From contig CAVGWA010000018.1 in NCBI GenBank assembly GCA_963632935.1, positions 1-28,987 on the forward strand: a DNA stretch of 28,987 nucleotides, written 5' to 3'. Each line of letters begins with the position of its first letter. Positions within the stretch are counted from its first letter, which is position 1. The notes under the pieces were generated by a model, which was not told the DNA's origin, did no database searches, and saw nothing but the letters and a program-made list of their open reading frames with translations. This DNA comes from Coprosoma sp963632935 (lineage in GTDB: Bacteria > Bacillota_I > Bacilli_A > RF39 > UBA660). The position numbers and the translations under genes are program-made. Shown piece after piece: positions 1 through 8,168 of this stretch.

Positions 1-336
<336 letters not shown>

Positions 337-404
337 CTATAGATTATTTTCCTATGAGATATTTAACACATTATCATGTTTTCAGAGAATTATTTCTCTT
401 ATTT

Positions 405-510
405 GATTTGTAACGATAGCAAAGTGGATACACCTGTTCCCATCCCGAACACAGAAGTTAAGCACTTTAACGCCGACAATAGTGTAAGCGAAGATAGGAA
501 GTTGCAAATC
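405..510 (+). rRNA. 5S ribosomal RNA
   Basis: The conserved 5S core (CACCTGTTCCCATCCCGAAC, then AGAAGTTAAGC) is present. The ends pair as GATTTGTAAC (405-414) with GTTGCAAATC (501-510), forming helix I. At about 106 nt it is shorter than the ~116 nt typical of Bacillus; the shortening falls in the helix IV/V arm, as in Mollicutes-type 5S RNAs. It is co-transcribed with the 23S gene upstream. Confidence 0.95.
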
Positions 511-518
511 TTTTTTTG

Positions 519-559
519 TACCTAAATCTTATAATTTAATGGATTTAGGTATTTTTTTT
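519..559 (+). terminator. rRNA operon terminator
   Basis: A perfect 10-bp stem, TACCTAAATC (519-528) with GATTTAGGTA (542-551), is followed by eight T residues. It lies right after the 5S gene and is a strong Rho-independent terminator. Confidence 0.93.
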
Positions 560-609
560 GCTAGATAACTATAATTTTACACAGTAATGTAAAAAAATGT
601 ATTTTCAAT

Positions 610-873
610 TTAATACATTTTTTCTAATTCACTTTTTTCTTCTTCCATACACAGTTTATACATATCAACATTTAAAACCATAGATATTCTCCACAATGTA
701 CCAATTGAAAATGTTTGATGTACATTATTCTCAATATTTGAGATAAATTGTTTTGAATAATTAGATTTTTCTGCTAACTTTGCCTGAGTTAATCCGTTTA
801 ATTTACGATATTTTCTAATATTTTTACCAATAAAACCATAAACATAATTTTCATCATTTCTATCAAATTTCAT
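610..873 (-). CDS. small XRE-family transcriptional regulator
   Basis: An 87-aa protein that is almost entirely one Cro/C1-type helix-turn-helix domain. Residues ~15-75 fit the fold, with the pattern IRKYRKLNGLTQAKLAEKSN for helices 1-2 and YSKQFISNIENN for the recognition helix. There is no extra sensor domain. It lies alone between the rRNA terminator and the tsa operon, on the opposite strand to both. Small stand-alone XRE proteins like this usually repress a nearby or own promoter, but its target cannot be read from the sequence. It ends in a charged tail. Confidence 0.85.
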   Translation of the reverse strand: MKFDRNDENYVYGFIGKNIRKYRKLNGLTQAKLAEKSNYSKQFISNIENNVHQTFSIGTLWRISMVLNVDMYKLCMEEEKSELEKMY

Positions 874-972
874 ACTATCACCATCTATATATATTTTCCC
901 ACAAATTTAATTGCACAAAGTGTCATCATTCATTACACTAAAACGTTTTAACTTGAAATACATTAAAAGCAC

Positions 973-1001
973 TTGTCTTGACTTGATTTTTTTTGTATAC
1001 T
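973..1001 (+). promoter_or_regulatory. promoter of the tsaE-tsaB-rimI-tsaD operon
   Basis: A TTGTCT (-35, 973-978), 17-bp spacer and TATACT (-10, 996-1001) stand just before tsaE. A GGTGA ribosome site at 1008-1012 would fall almost at the start of the transcript, giving a very short leader. The ligA promoter at 22039-22067 has the same layout. Confidence 0.65.
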
Positions 1002-1017
1002 TGTATTGGTGATAGAA

Positions 1018-1467
1018 ATGGAATATAAAATTACAGCACGAAGTGAAATGGATACTATTGCTTTAGCACAAAATCTAGAATCAGAAAAATTTCCAAATAT
1101 GGTTATATGTTTAAATGGAGAATTAGGAAGTGGGAAAACAATCTTTACAAAAGGTTTTGCCAACGCACTTGGAATTAAAGAAACAGTTACTTCACCAACA
1201 TTCAATATTATAAAAGAATATGATGGTGAGCTACCTTTATATCACATGGATGTATACCGTTTAGATGGCAATACAGAAGGTGTTGGTATAGAAGAATATT
1301 TTAATAAAAATGGAGTTGTTATTATTGAATGGGCAAATACAATCAAAGATATTTTGCCTGAAAATAGATTAGATATTAAATTTAAGATTGCTGGAGAAAA
1401 TTCACGTATTTTAGTAATTACACCTTATGGCAAAGAATATGAAGAATTATGCGAGGCCACACTTTGA
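1018..1467 (+). CDS. tsaE: tRNA t6A biosynthesis ATPase TsaE
   Basis: P-loop ATPase that works with TsaB and TsaD to put threonylcarbamoyl on A37 of ANN-decoding tRNAs. The Walker A motif GELGSGKT is at residues 34-41, followed by VTSPTFNII, YHMDVYRL and the VVIIEW segment typical of the family. At 149 aa it is full length. The ATG at 1018 is chosen because GGTGA lies 5 nt upstream; an upstream TTG at 1006 is in frame but would sit inside the leader. The stop overlaps the TTG start of tsaB, so the two are translationally coupled. It is first in the tsaE-tsaB-rimI-tsaD operon. Confidence 0.95.
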   Translation: MEYKITARSEMDTIALAQNLESEKFPNMVICLNGELGSGKTIFTKGFANALGIKETVTSPTFNIIKEYDGELPLYHMDVYRLDGNTEGVGIEEYFNKNGVVIIEWANTIKDILPENRLDIKFKIAGENSRILVITPYGKEYEELCEATL

Positions 1468-2057
1468 AATATTTATTTATAGATTCAGCAACTACAAATT
1501 TAGTAGTTGCTATTATTATTGATAATAAAATAACTTATAGTTTTAATAATAACATTGGACATGATACATCAAGTCAAATGATGCCAGTATTAGAACAAGC
1601 ATTTAAAGAATCAAACATTACTCCAAAAGACATAGATAAAATATTTATCGTAACTGGACCCGGTTCATTCACTGGAATAAGAGTAGGTCTTACAGTTGCA
1701 AAAACAATGGCTTATTGCCTAAACATTCCAATAATTCCAGTATCATCATTAGCCGTTTTAGCCAGCAAAAAAGCAGGAACAGCTTTAATAAATGCTAGAA
1801 GAGGTTATGTATTTGCTGGAAGTTATGATGAAAATCTAAATAATACATTTAAAGATAGTTATATACCAATGGATAATAATTTAAAAAAGCCATATATTAG
1901 TTATGATGAATTTAATTTTACTGTGGAAAAACCAGAAATTGACATATTGAAAGTAATAAAAAAATATGAAAATTGTTCTGAAGTTAATCCACATGCCTTA
2001 AATCCAAATTATCTAAAATTAACTGAAGCAGAAGAAAAACTAAAAACAAATGATTAA
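1464..2057 (+). CDS. tsaB: tRNA t6A biosynthesis protein TsaB
   Basis: ASKHA-fold partner of TsaD in the t6A complex (also called YeaZ). The N-terminal strand reads KYLFIDSATTNLVVAII and the signature GPGSFTGIRVGL is at about residue 65. The protein is 197 aa, near the short end of the family. TTG at 1464 is the likely start: GAGG at 1453-1456 sits 7 nt upstream, it overlaps the tsaE stop, and the protein then begins MKYLFID as in homologues. An ATG at 1449 would add five residues and contain the ribosome site. The gene overlaps rimI by 8 bp. Confidence 0.93.
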   Translation: MKYLFIDSATTNLVVAIIIDNKITYSFNNNIGHDTSSQMMPVLEQAFKESNITPKDIDKIFIVTGPGSFTGIRVGLTVAKTMAYCLNIPIIPVSSLAVLASKKAGTALINARRGYVFAGSYDENLNNTFKDSYIPMDNNLKKPYISYDEFNFTVEKPEIDILKVIKKYENCSEVNPHALNPNYLKLTEAEEKLKTND

Positions 2058-2448
2058 TCAAATATATAATATAGAAGAAATAGAAAAATTTTTAATAAAA
2101 TATTTTCCTAATTATCTTTTTACATTTGATCCATTTGAAAAATACTATTGTTATAAAATTAGTAATAAAATATTAGGTGTTATTTCATATAGTACAATTT
2201 ATGAAAGGGCAGAACTAAATTATATAGTAGTATCAGAAGACTATCGTTTAAAAGGAATAGGACAAAAATTACTAAATTTTTGTATCGAAGATTTAAAAAA
2301 AAATAAAGTAAAAACTATTTCATTAGAAGTTAATAAAAACAATAAAGCAGTTAATTTTTACTTAAAAAATAACTTTAAAATAGAAGCAATCCGTAAACAA
2401 TACTATGGAAAAGAAGATGCATACTTAATGATAAAGAAGGTGATATAA
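2050..2448 (+). CDS. rimI: GNAT N-acetyltransferase, RimI-like
   Basis: A 132-aa GNAT protein. The acetyl-CoA binding loop is RLKGIGQKLL (about residues 71-80), followed by LEVNKNNKAVNFYLKNNFK and the terminal YYGKEDAYLM block, the usual layout of RimI, which acetylates the N-terminal alanine of ribosomal protein S18. Position between tsaB and tsaD is typical of rimI in Firmicutes and supports the name. The N-terminus is shorter and more divergent than in E. coli RimI, so the substrate is inferred. It overlaps both neighbours (8 bp and 1 bp). Confidence 0.85.
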   Translation: MINQIYNIEEIEKFLIKYFPNYLFTFDPFEKYYCYKISNKILGVISYSTIYERAELNYIVVSEDYRLKGIGQKLLNFCIEDLKKNKVKTISLEVNKNNKAVNFYLKNNFKIEAIRKQYYGKEDAYLMIKKVI

Positions 2449-3443
2449 TGTATATTTTAGCAATCGAATCAAGCTGTGATGAAACAAGCGTTAGTATCAT
2501 AAAAGATGGTGTAAAAGAAATAAGTACAGTAGTTTTATCACAAATGGACACACATGCAAACTATGGCGGTGTAGTTCCAGAAATTGCTAGTAGAATGCAC
2601 ATAGAAAATATAACAATAGTTATAGATTCAGCACTAAAACAAGCAAACATGAAAATAGAAGATATTGATGCCATAGCCGTAACTTATGGTCCAGGACTTA
2701 TTGGATCATTGCTAGTCGGACTCATGGCCGCAAAAACATTATCATTTATTTATAACAAGCCATTAATACCTGTTCATCATATTGCAGGACACATATATGC
2801 AAATAACTTAGTAAAAAGATTGCAATTTCCTTTAATTGCATTAGTAGTTAGTGGTGGTCATACTGAACTTGTATACATGAAAGAAGACTATAGCTTTGAA
2901 AAAATAGGTGGAACATTAGATGATGCAGTTGGCGAAGCATATGACAAAGTAGCTAGAGTAATAGGTCTTCCTTATCCAGGTGGTCCCCTTGTTGATAAAC
3001 TAGCTTTCAAAGGAAAAGATACATATAATCTTCCACTACCACTTGATGATGATAGTTATAACTTTAGTTTTAGTGGAATAAAAAGTGCTGTAATAAATCT
3101 TGCTCATAATGAAAAACAAAAAGGAAATGAAATAATTCCAGAAAACATGGCCACATCATTTCAAAATAAAGTAGTAGAAATACTAACAAAAAAAACAATA
3201 AAAGCATTAAAAAATTATAATGTTCATGAGCTTATAGTAGCAGGAGGAGTAGCCGCCAATAACGGATTAAGAGAATCACTAACGCAAGCATGTAAAGAAA
3301 ATAACATTAATATAACAATTCCAGAAATTAAATATTGCACAGATAATGCAGCCATGATAGGTGCTGCCGCATACTATGCATATAAAAAAGGAAAAATAGC
3401 AGACCTAAATTTAAATGCCAAAGCAACAGATAAATTATCATAA
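2448..3443 (+). CDS. tsaD: tRNA N6-threonylcarbamoyladenosine transferase TsaD
   Basis: Catalytic subunit that transfers threonylcarbamoyl from its adenylate to A37 of tRNA. The protein is 331 aa, full length for the bacterial family. Visible motifs: AIESSCDETSVSI at the N-terminus, the metal-binding HHIAGH (H111, H115), SGGHTELV, the VAGGVAANNGLR phosphate loop and the C-terminal CTDNAAMIG with the metal-binding Asp. The start ATG overlaps the rimI stop by one base, with a GAAGGTGAT ribosome site. It is the last gene of the operon and is followed at once by a terminator. Confidence 0.97.
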   Translation: MYILAIESSCDETSVSIIKDGVKEISTVVLSQMDTHANYGGVVPEIASRMHIENITIVIDSALKQANMKIEDIDAIAVTYGPGLIGSLLVGLMAAKTLSFIYNKPLIPVHHIAGHIYANNLVKRLQFPLIALVVSGGHTELVYMKEDYSFEKIGGTLDDAVGEAYDKVARVIGLPYPGGPLVDKLAFKGKDTYNLPLPLDDDSYNFSFSGIKSAVINLAHNEKQKGNEIIPENMATSFQNKVVEILTKKTIKALKNYNVHELIVAGGVAANNGLRESLTQACKENNINITIPEIKYCTDNAAMIGAAAYYAYKKGKIADLNLNAKATDKLS

Positions 3444-3476
3444 AAATCCAAGAAATCAAATTCCTTGGATTTTTTT
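3442..3476. terminator. bidirectional terminator between tsaD and the ABC operon
   Basis: AAAAATCCAAG (3442-3452) pairs with CTTGGATTTTT (3464-3474), with T runs on both strands. It serves the tsa operon on the plus strand and the importer operon, whose last gene ends at 3456, on the minus strand. Confidence 0.88.
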
Positions 3477-4253
3477 AAATACCTTTTCTAAAAAAACAAT
3501 AAAATAATACAATAAACTAGCCATAATAGATAATATAACAATACCACTCATTACTAAATTTAAATTAAACACCTGAGAACCATACATTATTAAATATCCA
3601 ACACCAGCTTTTGATACCAAAAATTCACCCATAATTACGCCAATAAATACAAGTCCAATATTAATCTTACACACACTTATCAAATTAGAAAAATTACTAG
3701 GGAGTATCAACTTAAAATAAACTTGATATTTCTTAGCCTTAAAACTCCTAAGAAGTTTTATCTTATTAGAATCAGTTGATATAAAAGCTTGATGAACATT
3801 GATTATAGTTATAATAACAGAAATAAATAATGCCATAATAATAATTGACTTATAAGAAGCACCTGCAATTATAATAATTATTGGTCCCAAAGAAACTTTG
3901 GGTAGACTGTTTAAAATAGTTAAATAAGGATCAACAACCTTAGCTAAAAACTTATATTTCCATAGTATAGTCGCAATCAAAACGCCAAGAAAAGTTCCCA
4001 AAACAAAACTAATAAAAACCTCATAAAAAGTTACAAAAACATGATGAAATAATGAACCATCATTATATAAAGATTTAATAGTACTAAATATAGCCTTAGG
4101 ACTAGATGATACAAAACTATTAATATATTCCTTATCAGCTAAATATTGCCATAAAAATAGTAAAAAAGCCATAATTAATACCTGAAAAAATCTAATAAAA
4201 AATGCATTAAATTTATTTTTTTTCAAATATCTAACATGTTCTGAACTATACAT
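3456..4253 (-). CDS. ABC transporter permease (SsuC/ThiX/TauC-like)
   Basis: Inner-membrane permease of a nitrate/sulfonate/pyrimidine-precursor type importer. It has about six membrane segments. The BPD-transport EAA loop is near LLRSFKAKKYQVYFKLILPS, and the family pattern LGPIIIIIAGAS follows the third helix. From the ATG at 4253 it is 265 aa; another start at 4283 is possible. The 4253 start overlaps the ATPase stop by 8 bp, which suggests coupling. It is the last gene of a three-gene operon with the ATPase and the interrupted binding protein. The substrate is not visible; a thiamine-pyrimidine precursor, sulfonate or another small molecule would all fit. Confidence 0.88.
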   Translation of the reverse strand: MYSSEHVRYLKKNKFNAFFIRFFQVLIMAFLLFLWQYLADKEYINSFVSSSPKAIFSTIKSLYNDGSLFHHVFVTFYEVFISFVLGTFLGVLIATILWKYKFLAKVVDPYLTILNSLPKVSLGPIIIIIAGASYKSIIIMALFISVIITIINVHQAFISTDSNKIKLLRSFKAKKYQVYFKLILPSNFSNLISVCKINIGLVFIGVIMGEFLVSKAGVGYLIMYGSQVFNLNLVMSGIVILSIMASLLYYFIVFLEKVFKKIQGI

Positions 4254-4995
4254 GATAATCAATATCCTTCCAAATCTTGTCATAATATTCAGAAAACTCC
4301 TTAGCTTTTCTATTTTGAATTGGTGTAGATTTATCAGTTAAATTAATATTATAAATACTTTTAATTTTGCATGGTCTTTCAGATAAAACAATTACCCTAT
4401 CAGCCATACTAATAGCCTCAGATAAATCATGCGTAACCATAACCGCACTTTTACCTTCATTCTTAATAATCCTATAAACATCATCAGAAACAGCAAGTCT
4501 AGTTTGATAATCCAAAGCCGAAAAAGGTTCATCCAAAAACAAAATATCAGGTTTAGTCGCAAGTGTCCTTATCAAAGCAACCCTTTGTCTCATACCACCA
4601 GACAAACTATTAGGATATGCATACTTAAATTCACTAAGTCCATAAGTATCAAGTAAACTATCAACATACTTTTTACTTTCAATAGTCAAATCATTTTGAA
4701 CCTCAAGTCCTAACAAACAATTTTTATAAATATTTCTCCATTCAAACAAATTATCCTTTTGTAACATATAACCAAATTTTAAATTATCATCATATAAAAC
4801 ATCGCCAGATGAAGCCTTCTCCAAACCACATAAAATAGAAAGAATAGTGCTTTTACCACAACCAGAAGGACCAACAATAGCCACAAATTCTCCATCCATT
4901 AAATCAAAAGAAAAATCATCAACCGCAATAATTTCATTTTTATTAGTATGATAAATTTTTCTTAAATTTTTAATCTTCATAATACTATTTGACAT
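4246..4995 (-). CDS. ABC transporter ATP-binding protein (SsuB/ThiZ/TauB-like)
   Basis: Cytoplasmic ATPase that powers the importer. All family motifs are present in order: Walker A GPSGCGKST, Q-loop LQKDNLFEW, signature LSGGMRQRV, Walker B ILFLDEPFSALD and H-loop VMVTHDLSEA. The start could be 4995 (MSNSIMKIKNL, overlapping the binding-protein stop) or 4980 (MKIKNL). Neither has a clear ribosome site, so translation is probably coupled to the gene upstream. With that gene interrupted by the element, coupling and transcription may be weakened. Confidence 0.93.
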   Translation of the reverse strand: MSNSIMKIKNLRKIYHTNKNEIIAVDDFSFDLMDGEFVAIVGPSGCGKSTILSILCGLEKASSGDVLYDDNLKFGYMLQKDNLFEWRNIYKNCLLGLEVQNDLTIESKKYVDSLLDTYGLSEFKYAYPNSLSGGMRQRVALIRTLATKPDILFLDEPFSALDYQTRLAVSDDVYRIIKNEGKSAVMVTHDLSEAISMADRVIVLSERPCKIKSIYNINLTDKSTPIQNRKAKEFSEYYDKIWKDIDYHV

Positions 4996-5533
4996 TTTTA
5001 ACCAATTTACTATAAGAAACACTTTTATCTAACTTACCAGCATTCTTAATAATGTCCTGAATATGATTAAAATCTTTTTCACTTATATCAGTACTATCAT
5101 ACCAAGCATCAATATCCTTATATCTTTCAATAATATCTTCCAAATCTGATAATTTAGTATCAGGAAAATAATCTTCAATAACCTCAGCAATCTCTTTACT
5201 ACCATGACTATGAACATAATCAAGTCCCTTTTGAATAGCCTTAGTAAATCCCTTAATAACATCACCATTACTCTCAATATAACTCTTTTTAGCATTATAA
5301 GCAGTATAAGGAACATCCCCACCTAATTCACCAACAGAAGCAACAATCTTACCATAACCTTCCTTTTCCAATTTAGAAGCAGTTGGTTCAAATAAAGAAA
5401 CATAATCACCATTACCGCCAATAAAAGCTCCAGACATAGATGCAAAATCAACACTAGTATCCAAATTTAACTCATCACTTTTAATACCATTTTTATTAAG
5501 TGCATACTCCAAAGTCATCGCAGGCATTCCACC
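4985..5533 (-). pseudogene. ABC importer substrate-binding protein, 3' half (split by element)
   Basis: C-terminal ~181 residues of an NMT1/THI5-like periplasmic-type binding protein. It begins with GGMPAMTLEYALNKNG, the strand-helix after the ligand-site loop, and runs to the natural end KLVKNVK. The 5' half lies at 16904-17353 on the same strand. Fusing the two at the shared GGT glycine codon (5531-5533 = 16904-16906) keeps the frame and gives a 331-aa protein reading GRDGGMPAM at the joint. An ATG at 5525-5527 opens the frame but has no signal peptide, so any product would not be exported. Confidence 0.93.
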
Positions 5534-5556
5534 TTTTCGGCATTAAAACTTATGAT
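5531..5556. other. attL (left element end)
   Basis: The host sequence GCATTCC runs into ACC, then the element arm TTTTCGGCATTAAAACTTAT and GAT. The arm is an inverted copy, with a few mismatches, of the right-end arm at 16882-16903: both carry ATCATAAGTTT at the outer part of the reconstituted attP. Confidence 0.85.
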
Positions 5557-5627
5557 GTTAAAAATACCTATAAATAAAGGGAAAGGTAGGATACATTAAC
5601 ACAAGTTTTTGTAAAAATGGTGGAAAG

Positions 5628-6428
5628 ATGGCAAAAAGTAAGTTAGGTATGTCTAGTTTTGATATAGACATTAAATTTAAAGATAAAGAAGAAGCAAGGA
5701 GATATGCTAAAAGGTTGATAGAAAAAATAAGGTATATATGTAATAAGAAAGAATGGTCGGCAACAGCAATGGTATGTATTAGTAATACTGAGGGTAATAG
5801 CACATATATTCATTACGAACATAATAATAAGGTTGGTCGCCCTAGAAAGATAAAGGAAATATACCCACATAAAAGTAATATAGAGGTTGATTGGCATTTA
5901 CATATATTATTAGTATCTAAACCATCTTATGCTTTTAGAGAAGAAATAAAAAGGTATATAGATAAATGTTGGTATGGTGGAAAGAAAAAGAATAACTTTG
6001 ATATAAGTAAGTTATATGATAAGAAAACATACAAGAAGAACACTAATATTAAGAAAGCAGAATATTTTATTAGTCAAGCAGAAGAAATATTGTTTTGTAC
6101 TTATAATAAAGGTAATGAAATAGTTATTTCAAAAGGTTATAGTTTAAAAGATTTAAATAATGCTTATATGAAAATGATGACTGCTAGAAGATATGCTAAA
6201 ACTTATGGTAATGAAAAAAGATTAGCATTAGAAGATAAGTATTATAATATTATGGATTTTTATTGGAATATAACAAAGGAGCAAGATAAAAAAATAATAG
6301 ATAAATATATGAAAGAGGCACAGTTAATTAAGATAGCAGAAAATTATGAAAGAATAGAAAAAAGGAATAAGGTACAGGAAAATTATAGTTTACGTCGAGA
6401 GAAAGAGGAAGAATATAGCATATTTTAA
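5628..6428 (+). CDS. putative HUH-type replication initiator
   Basis: A 266-aa protein with a WHLHILL segment (H90, H92), which matches the metal-binding HUH motif of rolling-circle Rep proteins and relaxases. The following KPSYAF stretch resembles the Rep motif II surroundings. Y146 in KKAEYFISQ, about 55 residues later, is the best candidate for the nicking tyrosine. The C-terminal third is charged and helical. It is the first gene inside the left end, which fits a replicating or mobilising step of the excised circle. An ATG at 5649 is an alternative start. The family match rests on motifs only; it could be a different nucleic-acid-binding protein. Confidence 0.5.
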   Translation: MAKSKLGMSSFDIDIKFKDKEEARRYAKRLIEKIRYICNKKEWSATAMVCISNTEGNSTYIHYEHNNKVGRPRKIKEIYPHKSNIEVDWHLHILLVSKPSYAFREEIKRYIDKCWYGGKKKNNFDISKLYDKKTYKKNTNIKKAEYFISQAEEILFCTYNKGNEIVISKGYSLKDLNNAYMKMMTARRYAKTYGNEKRLALEDKYYNIMDFYWNITKEQDKKIIDKYMKEAQLIKIAENYERIEKRNKVQENYSLRREKEEEYSIF

Positions 6429-6626
6429 AAGGGATTATTAAAGTATAGATAGTAATAATGACTATCATATAATAAATATGTTAATAATATTATAATGATA
6501 TTATGTTGATATAGCATAAAGTATTATTTATTAGATTAGATAGAATAGATAAGAGGAATATAAGAGTATTATAAGTTAGAAGTATTATAGCATTGTTTAA
6601 ATAGATAAAAGAGGTAGATAAAGGTA
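6429..6626. other. AT-rich non-coding region after the Rep-like gene
   Basis: About 200 bp with no plausible gene. It holds short repeats: ATATAGCATAAAGTATTA at 6509-6526 recurs with one mismatch at 6655-6672, and GATAGT/ACTATC form a small hairpin near 6448-6466. Being AT-rich, repetitive and next to a Rep-like gene, it could hold a replication origin, but no nick site is recognisable. Confidence 0.35.
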
Positions 6627-6664
6627 AAATAAAAATGCTATATGTATAAATGATATATAGCATT
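6627..6664 (-). terminator. terminator of the element XRE repressor
   Basis: On the minus strand AATGCTATAT (plus 6655-6664) pairs perfectly with ATATAGCATT (plus 6634-6643) and is followed by TTTTATTTTA. It lies immediately after the repressor gene. Confidence 0.75.
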
Positions 6665-6669
6665 AAGTA

Positions 6670-6999
6670 TTAGTTATCGTTTAAGCCATCTATATATGCT
6701 TCGACTTTTGCTTTATTTATAGTAGATAGTTTATTGATTTTATTTAGTAGTATAAAATCAGTATCAGAAATATTATTAGGCTTAATATTATCGATTGGCA
6801 TATCGTATTTAGTTCTACATAATAGATAGTCAATAGATGTATTGTAATAGTTTGCTAATTTAATAAGCATATCAGAACTTGGAAATACTCTACCAGTTTC
6901 GTAAGAAGATATAGTTTCTTGGGTAATATTTAAATCCATAGCAACTTTGGTTTGTAATAAGTTTTTACTATTACGAATTTGTTTTAAATTGTTCTCCAT
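6670..6999 (-). CDS. XRE-family repressor of the element
   Basis: A 109-aa protein with an N-terminal Cro/C1 helix-turn-helix domain (residues ~4-60; recognition region ITQETISSYETGR, then PSSDMLIKLANYYNTSIDYLL). A short C-terminal helical part (INKLSTINKAKVEAYIDGL) probably dimerises. A strong GGAGGG ribosome site lies upstream. It is divergent from the cargo operon starting at 7123, and the shared promoter region holds a tandem AGTAATATT repeat that would suit an operator. The arrangement suggests it represses the cargo, itself, or both. No protease or SOS-cleavage domain is present, so the inducing signal is unknown. Confidence 0.9.
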   Translation of the reverse strand: MENNLKQIRNSKNLLQTKVAMDLNITQETISSYETGRVFPSSDMLIKLANYYNTSIDYLLCRTKYDMPIDNIKPNNISDTDFILLNKINKLSTINKAKVEAYIDGLNDN

Positions 7000-7050
7000 A
7001 ATCTTACCCTCCTTCTATATATAATTTTAAAGATATTAAATGTCAGTGAT

Positions 7051-7103
7051 AGTAATATTAGTAATATTGATATGTTCCAAATTATATAATTTTGTGTTAT
7101 AAT
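7051..7103 (+). promoter_or_regulatory. divergent promoter/operator of cargo operon
   Basis: AGTAATATT occurs twice head to tail (7051-7059 and 7060-7068) between the XRE gene and the cargo. Next come TTCCAA (7075-7080), a 17-bp spacer and a perfect TATAAT (7098-7103). GGTGAT follows as the ribosome site of the next gene. The tandem repeat is a likely repressor binding site. Confidence 0.5.
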
Positions 7104-7122
7104 GATATTGGTGATTTTATAT

Positions 7123-8034
7123 ATGGAACTTGGAAAATTGGAAAATGTTGAATTAAGAGAGATTTGGAAGCACGAAGCATTAGATTTTACTAAGTGGTTG
7201 GCAAAGAAAGAAAATATTGCCCTACTAAGTAAAGAAATAGGAATAGATATTGAGGTTATAGATACGGAAATGAGTGTTGGTAGGTATAATGTTGATATTT
7301 ATGCTAAAGATAGCAATAGTAATAAAAAGATTATTATAGAAAATCAATTAGAAAACACTAACCACGACCATTTAGGAAAAGTAATAGTTTACTCAGCAGG
7401 TTTAGATGCTGATATTGCTATATGGGTTGTTAAAGATGTTAACGAAGAACATAAACAAGCAGTTGAGTGGTTAAATGAAAATAGTTTTGAAAAGATAAAT
7501 ATATTTTTAGTTAAAGTAGAATTGTGGAAAATAGGTAATTCCCCTATTGCTCCTAAATTCCAAATAATATGTGAGCCTAATAATTGGTCTAAGTTATTAA
7601 AGCAAAAATCAGATGATGAGTTATGTGATAGAAAATTAGAGCAATTAAAGTTTTGGCAAGGATTTGTAGATTATAGTAGAAATAAAGAAAAAGAATTTAC
7701 ACTTACTAAACCATTATTGCAGAATTGGTATAGTATTAGTGTTGGGTCAAGTGATTATAAAATTTGCTTAGTTTATAATATAAGTGTTGATGGTTTAAAA
7801 TGCCAATTTGAAATATCTAATAAAGATGTATTTAAGAAGTTAGAACAATATAAAAATGAAATAGATATGGAAATAAGTAATTTAGAGTGGGATTATTTAG
7901 AAGAAAGAAAAACTGATAAAATCATTTTAAATTATGGTAATAAAGTAAGTAATGATATTGATAGTGCGTATGCTTGGTTATTAAATAGTGCTAACAAATT
8001 TAAAGATGTATTTTTAAAATATATAAATAAGTAG
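7123..8034 (+). CDS. DUF4268-type protein with PD-(D/E)XK nuclease-like fold
   Basis: 303 aa from the ATG at 7123, chosen because GGTGAT lies just upstream; a start at 7102 would overlap the -10 box. Residues ~50-100 read VGRYNVDIYA ... KKIIIENQLE ... HDHLGKVIVYSAGL. This is the pattern of the PD-(D/E)XK core (D58, then E73-N-Q75, with Q in place of the usual K), as in the conserved N-terminal part of DUF4268 proteins. The C-terminal half (WQGFVDYSR..., LLQNWYSISVGSS) matches the DUF4268 domain itself. Such proteins are common in mobile elements near restriction or defence genes. No adjacent methyltransferase is present. Nuclease activity is inferred. Confidence 0.7.
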   Translation: MELGKLENVELREIWKHEALDFTKWLAKKENIALLSKEIGIDIEVIDTEMSVGRYNVDIYAKDSNSNKKIIIENQLENTNHDHLGKVIVYSAGLDADIAIWVVKDVNEEHKQAVEWLNENSFEKINIFLVKVELWKIGNSPIAPKFQIICEPNNWSKLLKQKSDDELCDRKLEQLKFWQGFVDYSRNKEKEFTLTKPLLQNWYSISVGSSDYKICLVYNISVDGLKCQFEISNKDVFKKLEQYKNEIDMEISNLEWDYLEERKTDKIILNYGNKVSNDIDSAYAWLLNSANKFKDVFLKYINK

Positions 8035-8168
8035 TTTTAACGGCGGTTATAGGTAGTTTAGGTAAAAATAATATAAATATATTGAGTTAGCATTTATTTA
8101 GTAAATATGCCGAGATAAATAGCGGAATAAGTAAGAATAGATTTTGAGAAAAGAAAGAGGTGTAAAAA

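Noticed and set aside
963..1205. Minus-strand frame over the tsaE start
   Set aside because: It covers the tsa promoter and the tsaE 5' end in the antisense direction, with no ribosome site or protein-like pattern.
5083..5322. Second minus-strand frame inside the binding-protein 3' half
   Set aside because: It is a shifted reading of the real gene and rich in Leu/Ile/Met, as expected for an out-of-frame reading of AT-rich DNA.
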